Source: Ischnura elegans (taxonomy: Eukaryota; Arthropoda; Insecta; Odonata; Coenagrionidae). Taken from it: a DNA stretch of 64,000 nt. Below, in pieces: positions 1-11,900 of the stretch (positions are counted from its first letter, which is position 1; every line of letters begins with the position of its first letter). The stretch spans positions 55,660,069 to 55,724,068 of the forward strand of contig NC_060254.1 in assembly GCF_921293095.1 (NCBI RefSeq), read 5' to 3'. The notes under the pieces were generated by a model. It ran no database searches, was not told where the DNA came from, and worked only from the letters and a program-made list of their open reading frames with translations. The position numbers and the translations under genes are program-made.

Positions 1-516
1 TAGATGGCAAGAATGGAAAAGGAAGAGTTCGAATAAAATATATGGAACAGGTATAGGAGGAATCTGATAGGGAAAAAATACGTAGGTGTGATAAGGTTAG
101 CTGATCGGAGAGTTGTGTGGACAGCTGCGTCAAACCAATCCGAGGATTTTTTACCAGCGATGATGAAGATATTATTTATTAAACCTTTTTTCTACAGTTG
201 CGTGTGACGAAAATAAAACTTCGAGAAAATGTCAAGTAAATTTTTTGCATGTGAGATGAGGTTAAGTATTCACTTGCGTCTACCTTGAATGGTGAAGCGC
301 CGAGGGCTGGGCAGTCTTAGCCTAGCCGTTGGTGGCTTTCTCCTCCTTGTCGATGATTTCCCGAATCGATCGAAAAACCGGTTCCGTAGCATTTAATCTA
401 TTCCAAATATGTGTGGCATTAGGATATCTTATATTTTCCTGTAGCTATTTAGGAGCTGATCTTTGTTTTTAAAGTATACTGATTGATTGTGCGATATAAT
501 CTTCCTTGGCCGTAGT

Positions 517-665
517 CACGGGCGTCGCCGCCATAGGGGACATGGGGGACGCGTCCCCTCCCAATATTTGAAAATTCAGGTTTGTCCCCCCTAAGTTATA
601 ATTAAAAATTTAATATAACCCCATTTGTCCCCCCCCTCAAAGTGTTGGTGCTGACGACGCCAATG
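517..665. mobile_element. hAT-type MITE, 149 bp
   Basis: The ends are imperfect inverted repeats (CACGGGCGTCGCC and, from the other side, CATTGGCGTCGTC). Flanks GCCGTAGT (509-516) and GCCGTAAT (666-673) are an 8-bp target duplication with one difference. The interior has G and C runs like the other members of the group. Confidence 0.7.
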
Positions 666-1505
666 GCCGTAATGGTTGGGAAATTGGAAACAACTGACCA
701 CGGAACTTTCTCACTCAGCACGGTGATATCAGCCAACTGATTTTATGCGTAGTTCTCAAATGCTGGGAGCTCCATGAAGCAATCACACAAGTTATTGGCA
801 GTGCTTTTCAAAGAACCTGGGGCCTCGTAAAGAAACGGGGGCTGATAGGCCACAAACACGCTTATTAGAAACTATCTCTTAAGAAGGCAATTTTTAACGC
901 AATTAAATTACTTCGCTCTCTCGTTCACGCTCGAAAATTATTGACTGTGGAGTGAGTGTGTTCATAGTTTTTTTCCCAGTTTCCAACAATTGCGGTTATA
1001 GCTGATTTTTATCTTTCAATGAATTTAGAGGCCGTAGAGCTCACCAACTCGTTCTTTATAGATTGATTGTAAGTTACTAATGAGCGAGAATACCTCAAGG
1101 GCGAAGTGATTTTCCTTAAGGTGCCCCAAAAGGCTAATTTCCCCCTTTTAAAATTGCAAGAAAATATTACTGTGTACATTTTTTTATGATTAAAGGCAAA
1201 CAGTGCAATTTAAAATTGAAAGTAGCAACGCTTCCAGTTCTTCTGATGTCTCAGTAAACGTGCTCACTAAAGTATTCTTCTCTACCTTAAAAGCTGAAAG
1301 CCTTTCACGCGTAAAAATTTCTCAAAATTCAATGAAACAAAGAGCTTTGCAATCTATAAGTTCGTGTCTTGAATTTGAAAAGCACTCGTTCATACTCTGG
1401 TTCACGGGACGGTCAGCACAAAGGGATAATACTGATTCAGGTGCCGGGAACTCGCAGGGGCGGGAACTCCGGCCGCCAGTCCATCCCTGGAGTACCTACT
1501 AGTAT

Positions 1506-1968
1506 ATCATGATAAAAACGCAAATGGTAATTTCCACACTATTTAATTTAACACTCAACGACCGACCATGGTTTTAACACTTTGTGTCATTTCCAAGGTA
1601 TCCTTGGCAGTGGCGTAGCCAGGAATTTCGTTAGGGGGGTCCAAAACCAGGGGGGGAAATTTTAAAAAATCGGGGTACTAAGTAATGGGTTTTAAACTAA
1701 TTTTAACACTTTTCATAATCGAAAAAACTTCATTTGTTAAAGAAATATTTTTTAATTCATGATTTTTCAATGTTCTGTTTTCTTTTATGAAGGAAAAAGA
1801 TTGTGTTTTTATATTTCGGGGGGGGGGGGGGGGGGGGGGGTTCGGGCCCCTCAGACCTCCCTGGCTACGCCAATGATCCTTGGTAATGACACAAAGTGTT
1901 GAAACCATGGTCGGTCGTTGAGGGTTAAATCAAATAGTGTGGAAATTACCATTTGTGTTTTTATCATG
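1506..1968. mobile_element. Palindromic (foldback) MITE with a nested hAT-type MITE
   Basis: Two arms of roughly 95-100 bases are near-perfect reverse complements: about 1506-1607 and 1876-1968. Arm motifs such as CGACCGACCATGG and GGTAATTTCCACACTAT recur inverted on the other side. With the nested element removed the palindrome closes with almost no loop (CCAAGG-TA-TCCTTGG). The right arm ends about 48 bases before the Shc exon acceptor. Confidence 0.8.
1608..1875. mobile_element. hAT-type MITE nested at the centre of a palindrome
   Basis: Terminal inverted repeats are CAGTGGCGTAGCCAGG at the left and CATTGGCGTAGCCAG read from the right. It is flanked by a perfect 8-bp duplication ATCCTTGG (1600-1607 and 1876-1883). 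The interior contains a poly-G run of over twenty bases near 1819-1840 and an AT-rich core shared with the copies at 7632, 8348 and 12665. Confidence 0.88.
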
Positions 1969-2016
1969 GGTATCCTGAGAGGGAATCCTTTGTAATAATT
2001 CATCGTTCTTTTGCAG

Positions 2017-2924
2017 GAGGCGCTAAGTCGTCGACGGGTGGTTTGCTGGTGCCCAAGTGCCTGCGTCGCTACCGCGTCCGCAGTGAGGCGGCCCGCGCCA
2101 AGAGGCTCGGCGGCCGATCCAAGTCGGACAACAGCCTGCAGCGATTGGCCGTCAACCCGCAGAACGCCCCTCAAGCGCCGCATTCCAAGGGGGGACTGCA
2201 GAGGCTCTTCAAGAACGGCTCCGAGGACCACATCTTCCTGCCTGTCGGCGGCCGACCCTCCCTGCTCCTTCTGCCGCAGCTCCCGTCTCCGCACGGCACC
2301 CAGCCGCGCCCCCACCACCTGCAGTTGCAGCTGCAGGACCACGAGGACGCCGACGCCTTCCGGAAGCGGTTCGCGCGCCGCTCCCGCTCCCTCGAGAGGG
2401 CCAGCAACTTCCGGGTGTACCCGGCGACGCCGGGCGGCGCCACCGTCGTTCTCTCCTCCCCTCCCTGCGCACCGCTGCAGCACCACGTCAACAACAGCAG
2501 CGCCACCAACGGGAGCGGTTGGCGGTCCCTGGAGCGCAACCACAAGTTCAGGGTTCGGCCGTCGGAAGGCGGTGGCTGCGAGGAGGCGCTGAGGAGAGCG
2601 GTGCCGAGGGCGCCTTCGCTTCCGCACCACGCGTTCCCCCACTGCGACGCCTGCCCCCTCTCGGTGACCAACTGTGACCCCTTGCACCTCGTCGTCTCGT
2701 CGGCCTGCCCCGTCGTGTACGGTATGCCCCGGTATCCAGACGGCCCTACGGGTGGCGGGCCTGGGGGAGGAGGCCCTCAGGCGGGAGGGGCCAGCAGTGG
2801 TTCTCAGCAGCAGCAGCAGGCCCCATCCTCGGGCAGTGGTGGGTGCTTCATGAACAAACCGGCAAGGGGCTGGCTCCATCCCGACAGGACTATTGCCAAG
2901 GAAGGGGTCTGCTATGCAGTCAGG
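2017..2924 (+). other. Shc: Shc N-terminal exon: GC-rich, basic, low-complexity extension
   Basis: About 302 codons, strikingly GC- and CpG-rich beside AT-rich flanks. It encodes a basic, disordered-looking segment with Gln-, Gly-, Pro- and His-rich stretches. Only the last 30 or so residues ([13 protein letters not shown] to CYAVR) match the Shc family. Two copies of a motif of the form RSLERxxxFRVxP occur about 150 bases apart, near 2380-2425 and 2522-2562. The acceptor TTTTGCAG ends at 2016 and the donor GTAAGT follows 2924. A palindromic MITE ends only about 48 bases upstream of the acceptor. Open frames on the opposite strand here are by-products of the high GC content. Confidence 0.85.
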
Positions 2925-5900
2925 GTAAGTGGCCTTTCTTCCTATGCAAGGTGGGATTATTCCCCCTCTCAGGAGCCCTTGAGTTTGAGTGATTGTGTTG
3001 GTGTAATGAGTGTGCGAATTGGACTCATCTTTCCGGGTATATGAGGGCAGTTGCCTAGAGAAGGTTCAGGTTAAGTTGGGATACTTAATCCACAACTTTG
3101 GTTTTTACCCCCTTGTAGTATTCCCCAATTAATTGAGTTGTGCTGATGTTTTAAGTGTGTGATGATTGCCCTTTACTGGGGTAAACTTAAAAAGAGAGTT
3201 ATTTAGGAAAGGGTCTGGTACATAGTTAGGATGTGTGATCTTCCTTGAAACACAAGTTGCGAATTTACCCCCTCATAGGATTCCTCAATGAAGTGAGTTG
3301 TGCTGGTGTATTTGATATGTGGTAGTTGTCCCTGGTTATATGAAGTCAGTTGTCTAGGAAATCTGGTACACAAACAGGGTAAGTGATCTACCTTTAAGCA
3401 CAAGTTTGGATTTTAATCGTCTCTCAATTTGTGAGTTGTGCTAGTGAATTGAGTGTGTGATGGTTGCCCCATACTTGGGATATCAACCCTAAAGGACAGT
3501 TTCTTAGGTAAGGGTAAGGTACACAGGTTAAGCGGTCTTTCTTTATATCCTAGTTATTATTTTAGGATACACAAACTAGGTTCCTCCCAGGAGCCCTTGA
3601 TTAAGTGGGTTGTGCTTGTGCATTTAGTGGTGAATTGGTTGCTTCTGTTGTGTAAGCATTTTACATGTGTGGTGTTTACTGGGACTGACTAAATCCCAAC
3701 TGGAAAATCTGTTATGGTGTTAGTGTTGGTGGCAATCCAACTGTTCCCACTTACCTCATGATAATGTGCCTTCGATGGAGTTAGTGGTGTTGTGTGATGT
3801 TTGTACCCTTCTGCTTGCTCCAACTCGAAGGTATGTGCTACACAGTCAGGGTAAGTAAACCCCTTGAACAGTCAATGATTGGACTTAATTGCTTCCACTC
3901 ACTTTTTGAATATTGGTGCAGTACTAATGCTTTCTGCTGTTACATTGTCCTCAGGTTAATAAATAAATCTTTATCGGGCCTCTAGGTCTTTGTTTAAGAT
4001 ATAAGGGATGCCGTACAAAATATGTAGTGGCAAGCTTGTCATACCTAGCTATTGTATGTTGCTGGAAATAGTGCATATATTATATGTATTTTTTCCAAAG
4101 AGATATTATGCATTCTTTACTAATAGACACTCTGGGAGGGTTATCAAGAAAATTTTTTACATCTGCTTCATGTCTCACTCTTTAGTCAGCGAGTAAAGGT
4201 TCTTTTCCTCATTGTTATGCTGAATCTTGGCCAGAATATGTTGACCAATTGGTATTGGAAGAGATCGCGAACCCATTTCAAAATCATCTCACATCATAAC
4301 TAACTTCCCTATTGAAATGATTTGCCCTTCTTGCGATTTCAATGACTTCATGTAGTAAGCACAGGTGATAGTGTGACTATCATCTGGCCAACATTGGAGT
4401 ATTTTCTAACATTCCTTTATGTCCAGATTTCAAGGCGTGATGATCGCCTGCAGCTAACTGATTCCATTTATGAAGGTCCATCATTCTATTGTGTTCTTGT
4501 AGACTTATAGAGGTGGTTTGTTTGCTCTGTCTGACATTGCTTTTGTCATAGATTCAAATAGTTGAAGAAAGAAGATGTGAAAACTTCCAAGGAAAAATTG
4601 AGTCACGTACATTAATTTTCTGTATAAAACTGGTATGATTATTTTCCCTGGGTTGAAAAGTTTAATTTCATGAGGAAATTCAATTTAGAAGGGTAGATAT
4701 CGGTAGAGAAATACTGGCTGCAATATGTGCTGATTTTTTCGTGTGAGCTATCAAGAAAGCAGAATGATCAGAAGTAAAGAATGCACCCCTACCTCCAGGC
4801 ATTTAGCAAGAAATTAATGTTGAGGATTTTTTTTTTTTTAATAGCTATTGACTTATTTTTTATTCCTGTACCTCTGAAAAGAGCACCATTGGTCTTTTAC
4901 ATTGGGGTTTTTAACTTAGCAATGAAACATTCACGAACATCCAATCTCTGGATAGGGACAACCTACCCAGATGGGACTCGAACCTATGACCTATTGTGTG
5001 GTAACCAAGGACTTAACTCTGCCACCACTTAATCTGACTAAGTCTACTGCTAGTCAACTTTTCCCTTTAAATGCAGGAAGGAACTGATCCCATTGAGTAT
5101 GGATCACTTTATTGACAGGTTTATGTATTTTTGTAGAAATATGCAGTTAAAAACCATGTATACTAGTTTTATACTAATGACCATACGCTTACATTGTGCT
5201 TAGTCTGATCATCTGTTCTACATGTATCTCATCTGATACCTTCCTTTACTATTCTTCCCTACCACCTGTTCTTCATATTTTATTTTTATCAAACTGTCAT
5301 ATCTCATGATGTGTGGCTGATTAAGTTGTGTCATCTTCTTTGGAAAGACTTCTCCCCTAACACTTACATTTAAAACATCCGCATTACGCACACTATCAAT
5401 TTGATATTCATCATCTTATTCTTTCATTCTTCTGTAACACCGCATTTTGAATGCTGTAGAGCTTTTTTTTTTTTTAAGTTGGACATCCTATGCAAGAAAT
5501 TAGCTGCTGTTCATTTGCTCGTTTTTAGTTCTTGTCCTTGCTGTTGGTTTCATGGATCTATGTGATTAATTCATTGTGAGTGTTATGATCAAACTTACAA
5601 TCAAAGTGAGCAACATGCAATCGGCTACGCTGTTAGGTTTAATCAGCAAAATAGTCCCATGATATGAGGGATTTACTCCATTTTAATGGCTATAGTTTCA
5701 TGTCGAGAAGCCAAAAATGCTCTTTTTTATGTTTTTACTCTTGAGGTAATGTCGTGGAAAGTTTTGAGTATAAAAGTTGAGCTCAAAGTTGTAACTACAA
5801 AATAGTATCCTATTACTGCTTAAAAGCACCTGACTTCAGACAGGAATGATCATAGAATGAGAAATATGGGGTACAGGTGTTGAGCTGTGTGGATCATCTG

Positions 5901-8900
5901 ATGTTGTGCCCCTCGGCAGGTCCCTTGCACCTATGCCTTCTCCGCTCCCTTCTGTCTCCAGCCATCTCTTTGAAGTTTCTGTACTTTCCCATCTTCAAAC
6001 TGTCAATCAACTTTTGCCTTCTCCTTCCCCTTCTTCTGATCCCTTCAACCGTTCCCTCCAAAGCTACCTTCAGAATGCCATTACCTCTCATCACATGTAC
6101 CAGCCAGTTACTCTTCCTTTCATTAATTTTTGCCATCAATGTTCTTTCCTCATCTACCCTGTTCAACCCTTGCTCATCCCTTACTCGATCCGTCCACCGT
6201 ATTCCCTCCATCTTCCTCCAAACCCATACCTCGAACGCCCCAATCCTGTCCCTGTCTCTCTTCCCCATCCTCCAAGTCTCAAATAAGAGTCTCATAGACA
6301 TAGTCTTTCCATATTTCTCTCACCAACCATCCTCAGTAGTCCTACATATGCTTTTTTTAAATTTCCTGGGTTTTGACTTTAATTCTTCTTGAGTAATTTT
6401 TACTTATTGCCATCTACGATATTTCATAAGCATTGCCTCTTTCACATGCATTTAGTGGATTGGTGTTTATGCTCTTTACACGGATTTCTCATCCGTAAAT
6501 AATTCTAATTCAACATACAATGGAATTAATTTCCTGATCGCTCCTCCGAAACATATCAATATCTTAAAGTGAGTCTACTGTAGTGTGTGGAAGCAATTAT
6601 ATCTAGTCATAGACAGTTCATCGAACATGCTAATCTTCTACAGAGTGATGCCACAAACCATCTATTTCGGACCCCCTTCACCCTCTCCCCACTCATGGTG
6701 ACTCGCATGTTGGCATAAAACCTCCCCTGGAGGCCCCTTTTGGGAAGTGAGTTGTGCTAAGTGTTTTCATTGTGTGATGGTTTGCTCTCACCGGCACATA
6801 TTCTAATGGATGTGTTTCCTGGAAGTTTGTGCTCAAGGAAAACCTAGTTTTGAAATATCGGAGCAGTGCAGAAATCAAGTCGTCAGATTTTTCAGTGCAA
6901 CAGTATATGTGAAGAGTGAAGACTTGTGAGCTTATGCCTGGATAGAAGAAATATCTTCAGAGATAGCTCATTTTTCAAATCAATGCAATAATCTTTGGAT
7001 ATTAGCAGGGGTGCCGACTTACAAAAAATATTGGGGGGGCCCAAACCGGGTATCTTGCCCCGTGACATTTTATAAGTGGTGAGTTTTAAGTTTTTAAAGC
7101 ATTTTAGAAGAGTCATATGATCAACATTAGAACCCTGATAACTCGAATCTCGATGTCTGGACACTCCGGGGAAAATCGACAAGCCTGACACATTTTTTCC
7201 TCACACCCATAACGAATTTTTGAGGGGGCTCGGACCCCCTCAGGCCCCATGGAGTCGGCGCCACTGGATATTAGTTATTTGGTGTTGCAGTTAGGGAGTA
7301 TATTGATACATTTAATTCATGTTTCATTTATTGTCTGTGATGTAAAGCAAAACACCCGAGTATGAGGAGCTCTACCGTCCAAAGGAAGCTACAAATTTCA
7401 GTGCATTAAAAAGCATTGTTGATATTGTTCATTTCTATGTTGAATTATGTACTTTAAAAAATACTTTGTTCCAAAATATCCTCTTTCAAAAAAATGGACA
7501 TTGCAATAAAAGTACAAGTAAAATTTTTGCACATAACATCAAGTGGCCCAATATTGAGAACATTTTACTCCTGTTGTTTTTTTTCCAACAACATGCAATT
7601 TTGTTATGAAGAATCCAGATTCATTCTCAGTCAGTGGGGTAGCCTGGAATTTTGTTCGGAGGGGGTGTGTAAAATAAGGGGGAAAATTTTTGAAAAACAG
7701 CGGTACTAAGTAGAGGGTTTTAAACTAGGTAATTTATAAACTTTCATAATTGAAAAACTCTTCATTTTTCAAAGAAATCTTTTGTTAATTCATGATATTT
7801 CAATATTGTTTATTTTTATGAAGAAAAGTAATATGTAGTGTTTTTATATTTTTGGGGGATCCGTTCACATTTTACCAAGCCCAACAGCACCAATACAGAT
7901 GAGAGCAGTTAAGAGTTGATCAGACTTCCAAGTTTGAAGTCCAAATCGCAAGTTATTGTAACTGAAAATACCAAGCATTCAAATTGAGTGACTTGAAAGT
8001 AATAGAATACAAGTACTTGCAAAAAAATGGTAAATTTTTGAGAAAATATTAAGTAAGAGATACAGTAACGGAGAGGATTTTTTAAAGTACATTCTAATAT
8101 ATTTCAACGTAGAAGTGACCAGTCTTTCTAATGCTTTTTAAAGCATTGTAATGGCTTTGTTGGGATGATAGATTTTCTTAAACCTGGGTGCCTTGCTTTT
8201 TTTAGTGTGCAACAGTGGCCTGCTACTTTGCCCTTACTCTTTTGTTCTCTGAGGAAAAAAAAGCAACTTCATCTTGATGTTTTCACCTGTACCACTATGT
8301 ATGCTTTGTATTCTTGTATATTCAATGTCAAGTTAAATGACCCAGGTCAGTGGGGTAGCCAGGAATTTTGTTCGGGAGGGGGGCCAAAACCAGGGGGAGA
8401 AATTTTTGAAAACACTTAACATTTCTTATCATCACCACTTTTCTTCGTCAAAAAAACTTCATTTGTCAAAGAAGTCTTGTAAATTCATGATTTTTCAATG
8501 TTTTGTGTTTTGTTTTCGCTTATAATGGAAAGAAATACATAGTGTTTTTGTATTTTGGGGGTATCCAGACCCCCCCACCCCCGCTACACCACTGACCCAG
8601 GTTATCTACTAAAAGTACATATTATTGAGTTTGGATCTCACATAATGACATTTTTTGTAGTCAACTCGCTGTTTTAGTCTGTTTTCTTAAGAGATCCATC
8701 CAAGAGATAGATAGTTGTTATTTTTAAAGATGCATCATAATCAGTTGGGGTTGTTTTTTTATATTATTTCTTCTTTATGCAATTGTCTCTTTTATTCCAT
8801 TTTTACTGATGGTTCTCTTTCTTCTCTCTCTCCAGTACATTGGCTGTTTAGAAGTGAACACATCCATGAAGATACTTGATTTTGATACGCGTTCACAAAT

Positions 8901-11900
8901 AGCCAAGTAAGTTTTTTGCTCAAGTGTCTGCAATGCATTTGACTGGTCAGTGGGTAACACAAAATGGATAATTTTCCAGGGTCATTTGATTCAAATAATA
9001 TTACTTTAAAAAAATAAAAATCAGTTAATTTAAATTAATATTAGAGCTACTTAGAGAATCGAATTTTGAAAGTCCAAAATAAAGATGGCATTTAGCAATA
9101 TTTCTTTATGGATAAATTTCTTCTTCAAAGTTTGGATTTTCAATGACAGACACTTCAAAGTTTGAAAACTGGATTTTCAATGACAAAAATTTTAGTCCGA
9201 AATATTTTATACTCCCGGCAACAGCAGTTTTGCTGTCATCCTTCTGGCAACTTCACTTCAGAAGTCCATTTGTCACTATTCATATGTTCCTTTTTCTTTT
9301 CTGATGTTGCTCTCAGAATTTAATATAAATAAAGAGAGTATAGCTTTCTCTTGCAAAGGCTTCCTCAATGTATTTGCTCCCATGGTTTCCAAGTTTCCAC
9401 CTTGTTGTTTCAGACATGGAACAATGTGGTAGAAACTCAGAAACCATGAGAATAGCACGACTTTCTATTTTGATTCAGAATGTGAAGCAAGAGTAGGAAA
9501 AGCTTCATTGTCCCCTCATTATGACTCGTCAGAGATGGAATGGAAAAAAATTCATTAATAGGGACTAATAACAGAAATTCAAATATAAAAATGGCTATTG
9601 CATGGCCAAGGAAAATTTTGTGGTAATTGTAAAAATTTTTATTCTTTGTATGTAATTTTAAACTTTATTTTATCAAGACCTGAAGCCATTAACACTTTGC
9701 GTACGTTGTATTTAAATTCCTAGGAACGCCGAGATTGGAAATATGTGCCTATTAGGGCGTAATGCCTTTGGTTTAAACATGGTTAAAAAGCTAATGTTTG
9801 GAATATAACTTCATCAAAAAAAACGTTATGATGCATCAATTCATTATGAATAGCGAATAACAACTGAAAACGTACTAACAAATACGTATTGTACACTTTA
9901 AAATTGTTTAGGTTGACGTGCCTAAATGACGAGAATCTTCGTCATCCGTCCGGAGTGTTCGGGAAAAAAATGACGAGAATTCTCGCCATCCGTACGCAAC
10001 GTGTTAACAATAGTCTACCAGGAGTGCTGTGGGTTCAAGGTGTTTGAATGTGTTAATTCTGAATCTTTCAAAAATTAAGTGCTAATCATTCATCATTGAG
10101 TGTTCCTAATAATTAATTTCATAGTTTACTATGGAGTTCAAATTGATTACCCACAGTTTTACCAATCAATCGATTATTGGTTTATATTTTTCCTTGGCCA
10201 AATCTCCCCACTACTTTGTTTTGGCACTTTTCCTCCTGATGCATATTTCAATGGATTGGGTGAAAAAAATGGAAAGAAAAAATAACATTGAAATGGAAGT
10301 GAAAACTACCAGAAACACAGTTTCAAATGGATTGCCTTCTTCAATTATCCAATATTTGTCTTCCTCCTCCATTACCATATGGATCATCAGCACTGTGCTG
10401 CTCTTAAAATTATTTCTATTTAGAATTTTTGTAAGGCTCAAATTGTATGATTATACATTGTGTTCTATTATTTTTTAGGGAATGTATAAACAGGGTATGT
10501 GAAGAGGCTGGTCTTAAAACTGCAGACAAGAAGAGAAAGGTGACTATCTCAAAGTGACTTTGATATTTGTGAATCAATGAAATATTTTATCATGGAGTTG
10601 AACTGAATGGTGTGTTTTTGCTGTTGTTCATAGGTGGACCGGAAGATCCAGCGAATAATTGGGGACAAGCCTATCATGGAAAATGCTGGCTCTAATGTTA
10701 ACCTCCTTATTACAAGTACTTGCCTAAAGTTAACATTGTTAGAATCTGGGAAAGTTATTGCTGACCATGAAATGCCAACCATATCATTTGCTTCTGGAGG
10801 TGATCCCGTAAGTGCACTGAATTTGACCTCCCATTGTCTTATTAGAGCCTTTTCTTGCATCACTATGTAGAGTGTCTTTAAGCACGAGATAGATTTTTAT
10901 CCACATTCTGAGGTTAATTTTTCCAGAAATGTAATCTTAAATTACAAACAAAATATGATGGAAAGTATTTTTATATATTCCCTACCTGAACAAATACTAA
11001 CACAAAGTTCACTGTTATCTATTAATCAAAATTGAATACTTTTTATACACTTATTCCATGGACATTTTGTCCAAAATTTTTATTTACAATTTCTAATTAA
11101 TTTAATGTACAACACCAGAAAGTACTAATTTTACTTCACAATGCCAAAAAGTCTAATGTCTGGTTGGTTGATACATGAGCACGTGCAGATTAATGTTGAA
11201 ATGTGTGGATATGTGAGTGAACGCAAAAAAGCACCATGTAACCTTGCAACAGAAAATTAGACCAATACTCATTAGGTTCATGCATTAATTCATGTTTGAT
11301 TCTGGTCCACTAAAATTGTTTATGCATTCATACATTTCCTTGATGCTTGTGCTTTGTATGGTGTAACAAAGACTTTAGTTATTGTGTGTTTGTAACGTTA
11401 AATTCTTGTTTGTTTAAAAAAACTGAAAAGAGTTACTAATCAAGAAATCACAAAGTACAAATTGAAAAGCATATCGATACCTCCACTGCAAAAATGGTCA
11501 ACAATCGCCCACCAAATCAAATCTGCTCATCTAGTAGCTCAACAATACGAATCCACTCAGCTAGCAGTCTCCGGAGCATAAACGTTCTTCTCCTATTCTC
11601 CAAGCTTGGAGGTGAGCGTTTATGCTCCGGACACTGCCAGCTTAGCGGATTCGTATTGTTGGGCTACTAGATGAGTGGATTTTTCATTTGGTGGGCGATT
11701 GTTGAGCGTTTTTGCAGTGGAGGTATCAATATGTTTCTGCAATGTATATCAGCCCAAAATTTCAGTTTTGTCATAATGGTTAATAGATACATGAATTATT
11801 TCCTAATATTTGTGGATGGTGTAATTTTGACTTTTCTATTGCGAAGGCCTTAGAAATGTGAGAGAATTAGTAGCATAGCAAGGTTCTCATGTATACATAG

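Larger units (their letters stand above)
1..2016. other. Upstream or intronic sequence 5' of the first visible Shc exon
   Basis: I found no exon here that I can support. The stretch holds a hAT-type MITE (517-665) and a palindromic MITE with another hAT-type MITE nested in it (1506-1968). Because the exon at 2017 is entered in phase 1, at least part of this stretch should be intron. A short open stretch at 1203-1502 shows no family similarity and no splice signals that fit. Confidence 0.5.
2925..8835 (+). other. Shc intron after the N-terminal exon, repeat-rich
   Basis: A 5.9-kb intron between GTAAGT at 2925 and the acceptor CTCTCCAG ending at 8835. It holds decayed tandem copies of the exon-donor junction (about 2900-3860), a tRNA-like SINE piece (4935-5040), a LINE fragment (5894-6301), and hAT-type MITEs at 7006-7266, 7632-7865 and 8348-8594. 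No further exon is supported. Confidence 0.8.

Noticed and set aside
1203-1502. 99-codon open frame as a possible upstream Shc exon
   Set aside because: No donor in the right phase (phase 1) was found with it and it shows no family similarity.
1817-1840. Poly-G tract as a regulatory G-quadruplex
   Set aside because: G-runs occur at the same place in most copies of this MITE group, so this is part of the element; the exact length may also be a sequencing artefact.
1851-2879. 342-codon open frame on the minus strand over the Shc N-terminal exon
   Set aside because: It mirrors a GC-rich real exon on the plus strand that joins in phase to the PTB domain; its own sequence is Arg-, Gly- and Ala-rich noise without a domain.
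4935-5040. Possible tRNA gene on the minus strand
   Set aside because: Only the A-box-like and B-box words are present; the acceptor and anticodon stems do not form, so a SINE fragment is more likely.
5877-6392. 171-codon and 126-codon open frames on the plus strand
   Set aside because: They lie over a clear LINE reverse-transcriptase fragment on the minus strand and are Leu-, Ser- and Pro-rich shadows.
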